Assembly (NCBI RefSeq): GCF_030150205.1
Contig: NZ_JASLGT010000027.1
Location: 124,001-188,000, forward strand
DNA from: Niabella sp.
Lineage (GTDB): Bacteria; Bacteroidota; Bacteroidia; Chitinophagales; Chitinophagaceae
Direction of reading: 5' to 3'
DNA: 64,000 bases
Shown here: one piece after another, positions 25,849-35,321 of the stretch
Position numbering within the stretch: position 1 is the first letter of the stretch
Layout of the letters: every line of letters starts with the position of its first letter
Position numbers and translations under genes: made by a program
The notes under the pieces: generated by a model
What the model saw: only the letters and a program-made list of their open reading frames with translations
Database searches by the model: none
What the model was told of the DNA's origin: nothing

Positions 25849-27009
25849 CTAGATTACAGAAAAAAGGTACAGTTTATCGGTATGCGAAAGCGTTTCATGA
25901 TCCTGAACCACAGCTACCTGGCGCCCATCATCGGACCATACCACTGAGTGGATCTCTTTTTTTACCAGTGGCAGCTGCAACTTTGAGAAATCGGAAATCC
26001 TCAATATAAATGCCTCCTGCTCACTGTTTATATAAAACATAAAACGGCCGTCCGGACTCAGCCAGGCCTTGCTGAACTCAACATTCAGCGGTTTCTTCGA
26101 AATAACCTTCCCCGACCGATAGGTAACAATAAAACTGGTATCCTCTGCCATCAGGTGATTATCATCCAGGTAAACCAGCTGATCGCCTGGCAGCATAGCA
26201 AATTTTGCATCCAGGTTACTGTAATGCCGGATACCAAAATTGTGTAATGTATCCTGCCCCCGCATTAACAGGTGGGAATATTCATTAGCCAGCCCGGGTG
26301 CAGAGTCCTGCGGACTGTATACGGTAAATGCATAGTTATTGCCGGAACCGTATACATCCCCCAGCAGGTCATATAACCGGTGCCGGATCCGGGCGCCATA
26401 CAGCAGTTCTGTTTTCTTTGTAAAGAGGTTGTACCGGTGCAACGAAATACCGGCCGCATACGGGCCATTTACCGCATCTCCTGTTTTATAGATGATCCTT
26501 GCAGAATCAGTAAATACCGGATCCATTAAAAATCCACGCGCTGTTGTAACAGCGTCGGCTGCCTTTTTTGACTGTAATTCAAAAACCCGGATCCCGTTTC
26601 CTTTTAAGGATGCGGCCACGATCCGGGCTCCGTTAAGCGGCTTTTCCTGGTATGCATAAACCACCCGCTGGCTATTGGGCGAAAACCGGGGTGCCCAGCC
26701 GTAATCCAGCAACATGAGGCGCCGACTTTTCAGATCATAATGCACAATAACCGGGTCCAGCAAACGGCTGGTATCTTTTCCGTAACCGATCCGGTTTTCT
26801 GTGCCAGGAGGTACAGTTATTACAGCCCCGGCCTCTTTGTTCCGGAGCCGCTTTACAAATACCAGCTGATCATCCTGTTTATTTATAGAAACACCCTGGA
26901 GGATATGGCCCTCCTGGAACCATTCCAGCTGAAGCTGCGCTTTTGGCGTTTGCGCAATAATACCTGTAACAAAAAAAACCAAGAAAAACGTTGTAATTCC
27001 TTTCATCAA
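25849..27009 (-). CDS. Secreted TolB-like beta-propeller protein
   Basis: A 386-residue protein with a signal peptide (MMKGITTFFLVFFVTGIIAQ). Repeated segments of the TolB/WD40 propeller type are seen: DYGWAPRFSPNSQRVVYAYQ, AWLSPDGRFMFYINS and VVWSDDGRQVAVVQD. No catalytic motif was found. It is probably a periplasmic or surface binding protein. A cluster of TTGTGACAA sequences lies about 220 bases upstream, a possible control region. MKGITTF (start at 27006) is an alternative start. Confidence 0.72.
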   Translation of the reverse strand: MMKGITTFFLVFFVTGIIAQTPKAQLQLEWFQEGHILQGVSINKQDDQLVFVKRLRNKEAGAVITVPPGTENRIGYGKDTSRLLDPVIVHYDLKSRRLMLLDYGWAPRFSPNSQRVVYAYQEKPLNGARIVAASLKGNGIRVFELQSKKAADAVTTARGFLMDPVFTDSARIIYKTGDAVNGPYAAGISLHRYNLFTKKTELLYGARIRHRLYDLLGDVYGSGNNYAFTVYSPQDSAPGLANEYSHLLMRGQDTLHNFGIRHYSNLDAKFAMLPGDQLVYLDDNHLMAEDTSFIVTYRSGKVISKKPLNVEFSKAWLSPDGRFMFYINSEQEAFILRISDFSKLQLPLVKKEIHSVVWSDDGRQVAVVQDHETLSHTDKLYLFSVI

Positions 27010-27226
27010 TACTGAATCCGTTTAATTGCAATCGCATTATAAATATATCCATTATAAGACGCAAGGCCGGCGTATTTGTTGCCATGTGGAAACGTTTTTA
27101 ATGTTTTATTAGCAAATAAGCTGCCCGGACGCAGGCGGAAAATCGTCATTTTTTGAAGCAGAACGCCTCTTTTTAGCTGTTTTTCAGGCCGGTACTCAAG
27201 CAGCAACATCAATGAGACCGTCATTG

Positions 27227-27284
27227 TTGTGACAATTTTTTTGTGACAAGAAAAGAGTGTCACAGATTTTTTGTCACAAAAAAA
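27227..27284. promoter_or_regulatory. Cluster of TTGTGACAA sites and inverted repeat
   Basis: TTGTGACAA occurs at 27227-27235 and 27241-27249, its reverse complement TTGTCACAA at 27271-27279, and a related half-site GTGTCACA at 27257-27264. The 27236-27249 and 27271-27284 arms (seven T then GTGACAA, and complement) form a perfect 14-bp inverted repeat. It sits in a 450-base gap upstream of the propeller gene (start 27009) and downstream of the HAD gene. It looks like an operator array; the regulator is unknown. The rest of the 27010-27460 gap shows no gene. Confidence 0.6.
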
Positions 27285-27460
27285 CCCGAGTCTCTGCTAT
27301 GAATGGACGATGGCGAATGTACGTTTAGTTATCCTGATTTGCCGTGGTGGACAATAGGATAAATCTGTAATTAACGTTCAATACATAAGCCGGCTGTCAC
27401 TCGCAACTTTATGTTGGTAAGACCACCGAGGTGATAACCATCATTTCCCCTTAAATGCCT

Positions 27461-28261
27461 TTACGGCTGCGGTTCCAATATGAGGTTATCGCATACAGCG
27501 CGTACCACGCCTTCCTCATTATTATCAAAATTAGTAACAAAATTAGCCGCGGCAATAATACCGGGATGCGCATTTTTCATCGCATAACTGTATTTGGCCA
27601 CCTGCATCATTTCCAGGTCGTTCAGGTAATCACCAAAAACCATGGTTTCATCATAACCCACGCCCAGCGCCTGCTGCACCAGCTTCACCCCTACTCCTTT
27701 ATTGGCATTAAAAGCCGTAAAATCGAGCCATCGTTCACCGGCTACCGCTACTTTATAGGTGGTTTCATATTGTTTAAAATGCGGGTAGCTATTGGTTTCA
27801 GCATCGATCAGGTCACATAGAGATACTTTCAGGATCGGTTCCGTAACTTTTGTCAGATCATCCACCAGCTCATAGTGCTGGTAATATTGCAGTGCCTGTT
27901 TCAGCAGGGACTCTTCTTTATTTTCCATATAGGCCTTATCCTTGCCACAAAGCACAGGGTATACCTGGTTCAAGGTCCGGGCTTTTTGAACAAATGTGTT
28001 AACGGCTTCCCGGTCCAGCATTTCTACCAGCAATTCCTTACCCTGGTAGGTTACATAGCTCCCGTTATCCGATAAAAAGTAGGTATGATCCTTTATGGGC
28101 TCAAAAAGCGTCAGCAGGTTGTGGTGCGGCCGGCCGCTCGCAATGCCCAGCACTATATGTTGCTGCACCAGCTGTTTTTCAAATTCCCAAAATCCCGCGG
28201 GGAGTTCTTTTTTATCATTTAATAAGGACCCATCCAGGTCTGTAACAATCAATTTTACCAT
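27461..28261 (-). CDS. Cof-type HAD-IIB sugar-phosphatase-like hydrolase
   Basis: A 266-residue HAD superfamily phosphatase. Motif I is VTDLDGSLL (Asp8/Asp10, nucleophile and acid), motif II is in IASGRPHHN, and motif IV is FGDYLNDLEMM (Asp residues for magnesium). The cap of about 100 residues between motifs II and IV is type IIB. The family dephosphorylates sugar phosphates, PLP or similar small molecules; the substrate cannot be told. No signal peptide. A lone gene. Confidence 0.9.
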   Translation of the reverse strand: MVKLIVTDLDGSLLNDKKELPAGFWEFEKQLVQQHIVLGIASGRPHHNLLTLFEPIKDHTYFLSDNGSYVTYQGKELLVEMLDREAVNTFVQKARTLNQVYPVLCGKDKAYMENKEESLLKQALQYYQHYELVDDLTKVTEPILKVSLCDLIDAETNSYPHFKQYETTYKVAVAGERWLDFTAFNANKGVGVKLVQQALGVGYDETMVFGDYLNDLEMMQVAKYSYAMKNAHPGIIAAANFVTNFDNNEEGVVRAVCDNLILEPQP

Positions 28262-28585
28262 TTATCCGATACGGCCCCCTGACTTTGAATGATCAAACGG
28301 CTTATTCCGTTTTCAGAAAGCGCTGCAAAGGTAATGCCCCTGCAGGGAATGTGAGAATTTGAAAATGTGAAAATGTGGAAATGTGGAAATTACAAATTCC
28401 AAATACAAATGCAGATTCCGTTGCAGAAAACCTGTGAGACAATGGGAACATGGTGAAAATATTAAATGAAAAAGTAAAAGAGAATCATCTGCTTTGCTCA
28501 GCGAACTGCTGTCCTGGAAACAAATACCACTTCTGCCTTTCTCATTTAATATTCAATATTTTACATCCCTCCCAAAGGGAGGTGG
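28262..28585. repeat. Intergenic region with short GAAAATGTG-type repeats
   Basis: A 324-base gap. From about 28352 to 28391 there is a run of near-identical 8-9 base units (GAAAATGTG, GAAATGTGG). CCCTGCAGGG occurs at 28337-28346. No gene or promoter was convincing; the run may be a decayed short repeat between the two minus-strand genes. Confidence 0.4.
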
Positions 28586-30625
28586 CTACCACATCCGGAT
28601 CCGGTCTTCGGGCTTTTTGTACAGTTTATCGCCTTCTTTTACATTAAAGGCTTTATACCAGGCATCCATATTTACCGGCGCGCCAATGGTCCGGTACTCA
28701 CCCGGGGAATGCGGATCGGTTAAAATGAATTGAGCTGCTGTTTCCGGAAGAATATTTCCCCTCCATACCTGTGCCCAGGCAAGGAAAAAACGCTGATCGG
28801 GCGTAAAGCCATCTATCTTTTTGTTAGACTGACCTTGCTTTGTCATCTTAAACGCTTCGTACGCCACATTTAACCCGCCCAGGTCGCCAATATTTTCACC
28901 CAGCGTCAATTTTCCATTTACATGAATGGTATCCAATATGGTATAACCGTCAAATTGCCGGGCAAGCGCATCCGCTTTGGCATCAAATTTCTTCCGGTCT
29001 TCGTCTGTCCACCAGTTGCGGAGGGTACCGTCTGCATCATATTTGCTTCCGTTATCATCAAAACCATGCGACATTTCATGACCGATCACCGCCCCGATAC
29101 CGCCATAATTCACGGCGTCATCTGCATTGGGATCAAAGAATGGGAACTGTAAAATACCAGCGGGGAAAACGATCTCGTTCAGCGTGGCGCTGTAATAAGC
29201 GTTTACGGTGGGCGGCGTCATTCCCCAACGCTCACGGTCTACCGGTTTACCCAGGCGACTGATCATAAAATGATAGCTCCAGTTATTTACATTCCTGATG
29301 TTCTGGAAAAAGTTATTGCGATCGATGACCAGGCCGTTGTAATTTTCCCATTTATCGGGGTATCCGATCTTCGGCCGGAAGGCCGCCAGCTTTGCCAGCG
29401 CCTTTTCCTTGGTAGCCGCCCCCATCCAGTCGAGCCCTTTGATCCGGATCTCAAATGCCTTCCGGAGATTGGCTACCAACTCCTCCATCCTGGCTTTTGC
29501 TGCGGGTTTAAAATACTCTTTTACATACAACTGTCCCAGCAACTCACCAATGTTTCCATCGGTTAAAGACGACATCCGCTGCCAGCGGGGCGTTTGAATT
29601 TTTTGTCCGGTTAATGCCTGTGTAAATGCAAAATTGGCGTTTACGAACGGGGTGCTTAAATAAGGCGCGGATCCTTTAAGCAGGTACCATTTCAGGTATA
29701 CTTTCCAGTCATTCAAGGGGATTGTCTTCAGCAGTGCTGCTGCTGTTGTAAAAAATGCCGGGTTATTTACCAGGATGCTGTCCTGGCCTTTCACTTCCAG
29801 TTCAGACAGGATTTCTTTCCAGTTAAGTCCCGGGGTGATCTTAGACAGCTCATCGAGGGAAAATTTGTTATAGGTCTTGTATGCATCCCGCATTTCAACC
29901 CGGCTCAATTGCGCCGCGGCCAGTTGTTTTTCAATTTTAAAAATAGTGGCGGCATTTGCCCGGGCTGCTTCGGCAGGGGTACCCACCAGTTCAAAAAGCG
30001 TGGTTATGTATTTGGCATAGGCGTCGCGGATCTGCACCGACCGCTGGTCATCTTTTAAGTAATTGTCCCTGTCGGGCAGTGAAGTGCCCCCCTGGCTAAG
30101 CTGCGGGATCATCACCTCTACATTTTTACGATCCTGCCCTACAAAAAACCCATATACCGGGGAAGCCGTACCACTTACGCGGAGCCCGTTGATCTTCTGA
30201 AGCAGTTCCGGCTGTGTTTGTATGGCATCCACAGCAGCCAGGTCTCCCTTTATGGGATTATAGCCCAGTTTTTCGATGGCCGCACTATCCATACCAGCGG
30301 CATAAAAATCACCCACCCGCTTTTCTACAGAGCCGGCCGGCGCATTTTTATCGGCCCCGGCTTTTTCCAGGATGGATTTTACCGCGTTGATATTAAAATC
30401 ACGCAGTACGTTAAAGCTGCCCCAACGGGTTTCCTTTGCCGGAACCGGGTTGTTTTTTATCCAGGTACCGCTGGCATATTCGTAAAAATCATTGCCGGGT
30501 TTTACGGAGCGATCCATATTGGCCGGATCAATAAATTTTTTCTGCTTTTGAGCCTGCACCGGAAAAGCACTTAACAACAGGGCCGTACCGGCGCCCCAAA
30601 TACCCGCTTTTAAAAATATTTTCAT
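28586..30625 (-). CDS. M13-family (neprilysin-like) metallopeptidase
   Basis: A 679-residue zinc peptidase with a signal peptide (MKIFLKAGIWGAGTALLLSA, cleavage near VQAQ). The active site VIGHEMSHGFDDNGSKYD (HEXXH, about residues 511-515), the ligand motif LGENIGDLGGLNVAYEA and the C-terminal block FFLAWAQVWR are all present, as is the family-typical ending PEDRIRMW. It should be a periplasmic or surface endopeptidase cleaving peptides. Length is normal for the family. Monocistronic on the minus strand. Confidence 0.94.
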   Translation of the reverse strand: MKIFLKAGIWGAGTALLLSAFPVQAQKQKKFIDPANMDRSVKPGNDFYEYASGTWIKNNPVPAKETRWGSFNVLRDFNINAVKSILEKAGADKNAPAGSVEKRVGDFYAAGMDSAAIEKLGYNPIKGDLAAVDAIQTQPELLQKINGLRVSGTASPVYGFFVGQDRKNVEVMIPQLSQGGTSLPDRDNYLKDDQRSVQIRDAYAKYITTLFELVGTPAEAARANAATIFKIEKQLAAAQLSRVEMRDAYKTYNKFSLDELSKITPGLNWKEILSELEVKGQDSILVNNPAFFTTAAALLKTIPLNDWKVYLKWYLLKGSAPYLSTPFVNANFAFTQALTGQKIQTPRWQRMSSLTDGNIGELLGQLYVKEYFKPAAKARMEELVANLRKAFEIRIKGLDWMGAATKEKALAKLAAFRPKIGYPDKWENYNGLVIDRNNFFQNIRNVNNWSYHFMISRLGKPVDRERWGMTPPTVNAYYSATLNEIVFPAGILQFPFFDPNADDAVNYGGIGAVIGHEMSHGFDDNGSKYDADGTLRNWWTDEDRKKFDAKADALARQFDGYTILDTIHVNGKLTLGENIGDLGGLNVAYEAFKMTKQGQSNKKIDGFTPDQRFFLAWAQVWRGNILPETAAQFILTDPHSPGEYRTIGAPVNMDAWYKAFNVKEGDKLYKKPEDRIRMW

Positions 30626-30994
30626 TTTATATGATCAATTAGGGCATGAAAATAAATATATTTTAATTCACATGGCATAACGCATTTAAGATTTTCAAAA
30701 GAAGCTCGTCCTGTTTTAATGGATAAAGCGTCAGCTAAATTCAAAATGTGCATTTCTTTGGGCATAACCGGTTCAAAACCCCGGTTTTTGGTGAATAAGC
30801 GGCTTTTTTTGTGCATTTTATTGTTCACAACCACTGCAAAACAACCGACCCCGAAATTTGGAAATGGGCAGTTGCGGATCGTATCTTCAAATTGCAATTG
30901 ACGAAACGATTAATTTATTAGACGATTTTGTCAAACGCGCACTGACAGTTTCTTTGAAATCAGGTTTGTTTGATGCCGCTTTTGTCTGACAGCA

Positions 30995-31341
30995 ATGAAG
31001 GATGGAACCGGGGTTAAGCAGCCAGAAAAACAGGAACGTCTTCGCTTAATAAAGCAAGGACGGGGGCACTTGCTCAAAGGCAGAACAGCCGAAATACCGC
31101 AAGGTATTGGAGCGTTCGGCGTGAGGGAAGCGCAAACACCCGCCCGGAATTTTAAGCAAAACAGCGGAAGCCTTGCCGGTTGCCGGGAATCAGTCGTTTT
31201 AGCTGTGTGGTCTGTAAAAGGAATGCACAACTGTAACCAGGTTTCTCCGACAGCAACAATGCAGAAGCTATTAAAAAAGCATCGGGTTAGTAAGTGATGA
31301 GCCGGGAAACCGGTTTTGAACAGAAGCACGATGCTTTTTTT
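30995..31341 (+). ncRNA. Candidate structured RNA or repeat element with its own terminator
   Basis: A 720-base stretch (30626-31345) has no credible protein gene. Within it several strong hairpins lie on the plus strand: a 10-bp stem at 31038-31061; GCCGAA/TTCGGC (31088-31093, 31115-31120) enclosing AATACC-GCAA-GGTATT with a GNRA tetraloop (31093-31108); and CCGG-GAAA-CCGG (31302-31313), a second GNRA loop. The last lies inside a perfect 12-bp stem (AAAAAAGCATCG 31273-31284 with CGATGCTTTTTT 31329-31340) that ends in seven T, like a terminator. The 5' end is unknown. Two GNRA loops plus a terminator support a structured RNA; a decayed mobile element is the main alternative. Confidence 0.4.
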
Positions 31342-31345
31342 ATTT

Positions 31346-31378
31346 AAACCAGTTAGGTCCCTAAGACCTAACTGGTTT
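31346..31378. terminator. Perfect 14-bp hairpin after the glucosidase gene
   Basis: AAACCAGTTAGGTC (31346-31359) pairs perfectly with GACCTAACTGGTTT (31365-31378) across CCTAA. It lies 3 bases after the glucosidase stop codon on the minus strand and ends the gene; the adjacent minus-strand sequence is AAATAAAAAAAG, so the U-tract is weak in that direction. Confidence 0.75.
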
Positions 31379-31380
31379 GT

Positions 31381-34002
31381 TTATTCCCTATCCGCCAATT
31401 CACTGATCATTTCCGCTACCAATGCCGACCAACCGGTTTGATGGTTGGCGCCCAGCCCGCGACCGGAATCCCCGTTAAAATACTCGTAAAACAGGATGAG
31501 ATCCTGGTTTTCCGGCAGGTTAAAGAACCAGTTGTATTCCCCGTAAATCGGCCGGCTGCCATTGGTATCTTTTTGAAACAGGCTGATCACCCGTTTGCAT
31601 AATTCCGTTGAAATATTGAACAGGTTCATCATATTTCCCGATCCCGTGGGATATTCCATCAGGAAGGAATCGTGATAAAACTTACCCAGCCGCCTGATCG
31701 ACTGGATGATGATAAAATTGATCGGGATCCATACCGGTCCGCGCCAGTTGGAATTGCCCCCAAACATATCGGAGGTGGAATCACCGGGGTCATACCGGAT
31801 GGAATGCACTTCGCCGTTGATGGTAACGGAATACGGATTCGCTTCGTGATATTTGGATAAAGCCCGGATGCCGCCATCAGATAAGAACTCTGTTTCATCC
31901 AGCAGGCGCGTCAGCAGCGCCTTCAGCCGGTCGCGCTGCACCAGCGACATCAGCATTTCTTCACCATCTCCTTTTTCTTCATTGGGCCAGAACAGATCGT
32001 TCTTCAGCCGGTAATTTTTATACCAGTTAAACCGCTTCTTAAAATCGGGCAGTTTATCAAAAATATCCTTGTTCATGATGTTCACCGCGTACAGCGAGGT
32101 CAATCCTACAATTGACCGGATCTTCAGCGGCTGGGGCGGTGCATCCCGCATGCACAGTACATCATAAAAGAACTGGTCTTCCTCGTTCCACAACACATGG
32201 TCATTCAATGCCTCTGCGATCAATACAAAGTGTTCAAAGAACTTGGTCACCATGTCTTCAAAGGAGGGATCTACCACCGCGATCTCCAGGGCAATATCCA
32301 TCATATTCAGCGCATAAATCCCCATCCAGCTGGTACCATCGGCCTGCTCCAGCTGCATTTCGCCTTTATCGTGATAACTGCGGTTAAATACCCCGATATT
32401 ATCCAGCCCCAGGAAGCCGCCTTCAAAGATATTATCGCCCTTCAGATCCTTGCGGTTGATCCACCAGGTAAAATTGATCGTAAGCTTGTTGAATACTTTT
32501 TTCAGGAAATCGATATCCCCTTTTCCTTTTGCCTTCTTCTCTATTTCATAGATCTCCATCGCCGCCCAGGCCTGCACCGGCGGATTTACATCGCTGAAAT
32601 TCCATTCATAGGAAGGCAGCTGTCCATCGGGTTTCATAAACCATTCCCGCATCAGCAACAGCAGCTGGTTCTTTGCAAATACCGGGTCTACCACGGCCAT
32701 GGAAATACACTGAAACGATTGATCCCAGGCCGCATACCAGGGATATTCCCATTTATCCGGCATGGAAATAATATCCTGGTTCTTTAAATGCGTCCACTCA
32801 CTGTTCCGTCCGGTAAGACGGGAAGGTATGATGGGTGTAATGCCATCGGATACACTCAGCCAGCGTTCCACATCATAATGGTAATACTGCTTACTCCACA
32901 GCAGCCCTGCCAGCGCCTGTCGCTGCACCCGTGCTATATTGGGGTTAATACCTTTGGGGAATATTGCTTCATAAAAGGCATCCGCTTCTTTTCTCCGGTC
33001 GTCGAACAATTGCAGGAACTGCGCATTGAACGGATCCTTCGCCGGCTGATTGGTAAGCCGGCAATAAATGGAGATCGTTTCACCGGCATTGACCGTACGC
33101 TTAAACACCGGCGCAAAACGGGTACCATGCTTCCGGTTGCGCAACTGATCGGTATTTTTCCCTTCGATGATCGCATCGTGAAACGCATCTTTTACAAAAA
33201 TGCTGTTATTGGGGCGACCGAACAACTTTTCAAAATTGGTTTCATTGTCGGTAAACAGTGCATCATCAGCCCCCTGGAAATAAAAATAGTAATCGCCGAT
33301 GCGGTTATGTGTTGCCCGCACCGTATGATCGTTTACCCATGCAATATCCGGTACCGCTGTATTAGAGCCGTTGGACCAGCGGTTATAAAACCAAAGCAAC
33401 GGCAATACGGTAATGGGGGCAGCTTCGCTGTAAAGATTGGTAATATTGATCCGTATAGCAATATCCGTACTTGTTTCCTTTGCGTAGGTAACATGTACAT
33501 TGAAATATTTTCGGTTGTTGAAGATACCGGTATCCAGGATCTCGTACTCCGTTTGGTTCTTATCCCGTATCCGGTTCTGCTCCCGGAGCTGTTCATAGGG
33601 GAAGGCCTCCTGTGGATACTTATACAGGTATTCCATGTAGTAATGCGTAGGCAGGTTATCGAGGTAGAAGTACAATTCCTTTACATCTTCCCCATGATTA
33701 CCTTCATGATTTCCCAAACCAAAGAGTCGCTCTTTCAATATTTTATCCTGTCCGTTCCAAAGTGCTACTGCAAAACAGAGGTTTTGAAAATAATCAGAAA
33801 TACCGGCCAGGCCGTCCTCGCCCCAGATATAAGCGCGGCTATGCGCATGATCGAATGGAAAATAGTTCCAGGTATCACCGTTCTGACTGTAGTCTTCCCG
33901 TACGGTGCCCCACTGGCGCTCACTTACATAAGGCCCCCACTGCTCCAACGGGATTTGCTTTTTTGCATTTTCCGCAAGACGTTTATGTTCTGCTGTCATC
34001 AA
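31381..34002 (-). CDS. GH63/MGH1-like glucosidase
   Basis: An 873-residue cytoplasmic glycoside hydrolase. The C-terminal half matches the (alpha/alpha)6 barrel of the GH63-like MGH1 type: YAAWDQSFQCISMAVVDP, PSYEWNFSDVNPPVQAWA, EQADGTSWMGIYALNMMD and FGGNSNWRGPVWIPINFI, with catalytic carboxylates expected in these segments. The ending DLILFYEYFNGDSGRGLGAN fits the same family. Such enzymes hydrolyse alpha-glucosidic links in oligosaccharides or compatible-solute glycosides. A hairpin and poly-U tract lie only 15 bases before the ATG (see the hairpin entry), so it may share a transcript with the amidase gene. Confidence 0.85.
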   Translation of the reverse strand: MMTAEHKRLAENAKKQIPLEQWGPYVSERQWGTVREDYSQNGDTWNYFPFDHAHSRAYIWGEDGLAGISDYFQNLCFAVALWNGQDKILKERLFGLGNHEGNHGEDVKELYFYLDNLPTHYYMEYLYKYPQEAFPYEQLREQNRIRDKNQTEYEILDTGIFNNRKYFNVHVTYAKETSTDIAIRINITNLYSEAAPITVLPLLWFYNRWSNGSNTAVPDIAWVNDHTVRATHNRIGDYYFYFQGADDALFTDNETNFEKLFGRPNNSIFVKDAFHDAIIEGKNTDQLRNRKHGTRFAPVFKRTVNAGETISIYCRLTNQPAKDPFNAQFLQLFDDRRKEADAFYEAIFPKGINPNIARVQRQALAGLLWSKQYYHYDVERWLSVSDGITPIIPSRLTGRNSEWTHLKNQDIISMPDKWEYPWYAAWDQSFQCISMAVVDPVFAKNQLLLLMREWFMKPDGQLPSYEWNFSDVNPPVQAWAAMEIYEIEKKAKGKGDIDFLKKVFNKLTINFTWWINRKDLKGDNIFEGGFLGLDNIGVFNRSYHDKGEMQLEQADGTSWMGIYALNMMDIALEIAVVDPSFEDMVTKFFEHFVLIAEALNDHVLWNEEDQFFYDVLCMRDAPPQPLKIRSIVGLTSLYAVNIMNKDIFDKLPDFKKRFNWYKNYRLKNDLFWPNEEKGDGEEMLMSLVQRDRLKALLTRLLDETEFLSDGGIRALSKYHEANPYSVTINGEVHSIRYDPGDSTSDMFGGNSNWRGPVWIPINFIIIQSIRRLGKFYHDSFLMEYPTGSGNMMNLFNISTELCKRVISLFQKDTNGSRPIYGEYNWFFNLPENQDLILFYEYFNGDSGRGLGANHQTGWSALVAEMISELADRE

Positions 34003-34016
34003 TTTTCACTTTAACT

Positions 34017-34046
34017 AAAAACCTCCATATGGATTAGATATGGAGG
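34017..34046 (-). terminator. Hairpin with U-run between amidase and glucosidase genes
   Basis: CCTCCATAT (34022-34030) and ATATGGAGG (34038-34046) form a 9-bp stem; on the minus strand it is followed by TTTTT (34017-34021) and then the glucosidase ATG at 34002. It fits a terminator for the amidase gene. A TATTTTTG element (34050-34057, minus) resembles a -7 site, so the hairpin may instead lie in the glucosidase 5' leader. Confidence 0.65.
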
Positions 34047-34089
34047 CTACAAAAATATCTTTTTTAAAATTAAGGGGATTTCCGGTGAA

Positions 34090-35160
34090 TCAATACTTCC
34101 GGTATACGTTGTACAAAACTTTTTTATCGTAATCTGTTAACATCGGTGAACTGTCGTTTTGTATAAAATGCAGCTTGAACGACTGGATGGCGGAAGCCGG
34201 CGTGGTAATATCGTACCCGATCACCCGCAGGGCCAGCAGGGCATTGAAATCTGCAGGTGGTTCTGCGAGGTTGGCAGAATCGTACCAGTAACCAAAGCCC
34301 GCTTCGGCCAGCCGCTTCCAGGGGAAGTATTTACTGGGGTCATTTTTACGTACCGGGGCAATATCCGAATGCCCGATAAAATTGGCCTGGGGTATACCGA
34401 ATTTATCTTTCAGGTATCCCAGCAATTTGATGAGGGAACTGATCTGTGCGTCAGAAAACGGTTCGGTACCGTTGTTGTCTATTTCAATACCGATACTACA
34501 GGAGTTCATATCGGTAATGGCGCCCCATTTGCTTTTGCCGGCATGCCAGGCACGCATATACTCGTTTAGCATCTGGTAAGTAACCCCATCGCGTCCCACT
34601 ACAAAATGCGCACTTACGCTGGTACGGGAAATGGAAAAGGTAAACAGGGTTTGCTCGGCGCTGGTTTGAGCCGTATGATGCAGGATCACAAAGTTGGGTT
34701 TCCGGACATCAAAGTTTACGGTGGTATACCATTGCGAATTTACCGCCGGATTTTTTGGATTGGGCACCACCGTCATTTCTTTAAACAGGTTCTCCGTTAT
34801 TTTATAATAACTGGGTTTTGCGGCAACGCGCTGAATACTGTCTGTAATGTTCCTGTAAAAAGCCGGGGAGCGGTAGCCTGCCGAGGTATTGGCAGCAGCG
34901 GTATTGTCGGTTTCCGGTTCTTCCCTCCGTTCTACTTTTGTATTTACCACGGGCCGTTCTTCCGGAGGTTTCCTGGTGGTGATCTGTTCGGGTCTGGTAA
35001 AAGTGGTCTGATTGGGGTTACGGTTATTATCCGGAGGTTTCTGATTAGCGGGCGGCGATGTGTGGGACAACACATTCCTTCGGGCAGGTTGCGAAGTGCC
35101 ACAGGCGTACAGCACCACCATCAACAATGCCATTCTAAATAATGCTTTGCTGCTCAACAT
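34090..35160 (-). CDS. N-acetylmuramoyl-L-alanine amidase, lipoprotein
   Basis: A 356-residue lipoprotein (lipobox LYAC in the signal MLSSKALFRMALLMVVLYAC). A Pro/Thr/Asn-rich linker of about 100 residues precedes an Amidase_2/PGRP-type domain: FVILHHTAQTSAEQ (zinc His), SAHFVVGRDGVTYQ, RAWHAGKSKWG, SIGIEIDNNG and FIGHSDIAPVRKNDPSKYFP (second His and Asp/Lys region). It should cleave the amide between N-acetylmuramic acid and L-Ala in peptidoglycan, anchored in the periplasm. Used in wall turnover or recycling. Terminated by the hairpin at 34017-34046. Confidence 0.92.
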   Translation of the reverse strand: MLSSKALFRMALLMVVLYACGTSQPARRNVLSHTSPPANQKPPDNNRNPNQTTFTRPEQITTRKPPEERPVVNTKVERREEPETDNTAAANTSAGYRSPAFYRNITDSIQRVAAKPSYYKITENLFKEMTVVPNPKNPAVNSQWYTTVNFDVRKPNFVILHHTAQTSAEQTLFTFSISRTSVSAHFVVGRDGVTYQMLNEYMRAWHAGKSKWGAITDMNSCSIGIEIDNNGTEPFSDAQISSLIKLLGYLKDKFGIPQANFIGHSDIAPVRKNDPSKYFPWKRLAEAGFGYWYDSANLAEPPADFNALLALRVIGYDITTPASAIQSFKLHFIQNDSSPMLTDYDKKVLYNVYRKY

Positions 35161-35321
35161 TTCTGATCGTTTCGTTCAATGAATCTATAAAATAAGGCCG
35201 TTTCCTTAGGTGAAAGTAACGAAAATCCTCGTAAAATGGCCGATCCCGGCTAAAATTGTGCATTCGAACAATTTATTTTATGATTTTGTTAATGCAGTAT
35301 TACCTTTAGAAAAAAAAGTTT

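Noticed and set aside
27006..27263. 85-codon minus-strand frame overlapping the TTGTGACAA array
   Set aside because: No domain or translation signal; it covers the likely control region of the propeller gene.
30622..30897. Minus-strand 91-codon frame upstream of the M13 peptidase
   Set aside because: It overlaps the peptidase start, has no recognisable domain and no neighbour support.
30931..31329. Protein-coding gene on the minus strand (132 codons)
   Set aside because: The translation is rich in Cys, Pro and Arg with no domain, signal or start context, and the region folds strongly on the plus strand. Treated as a structured RNA candidate.
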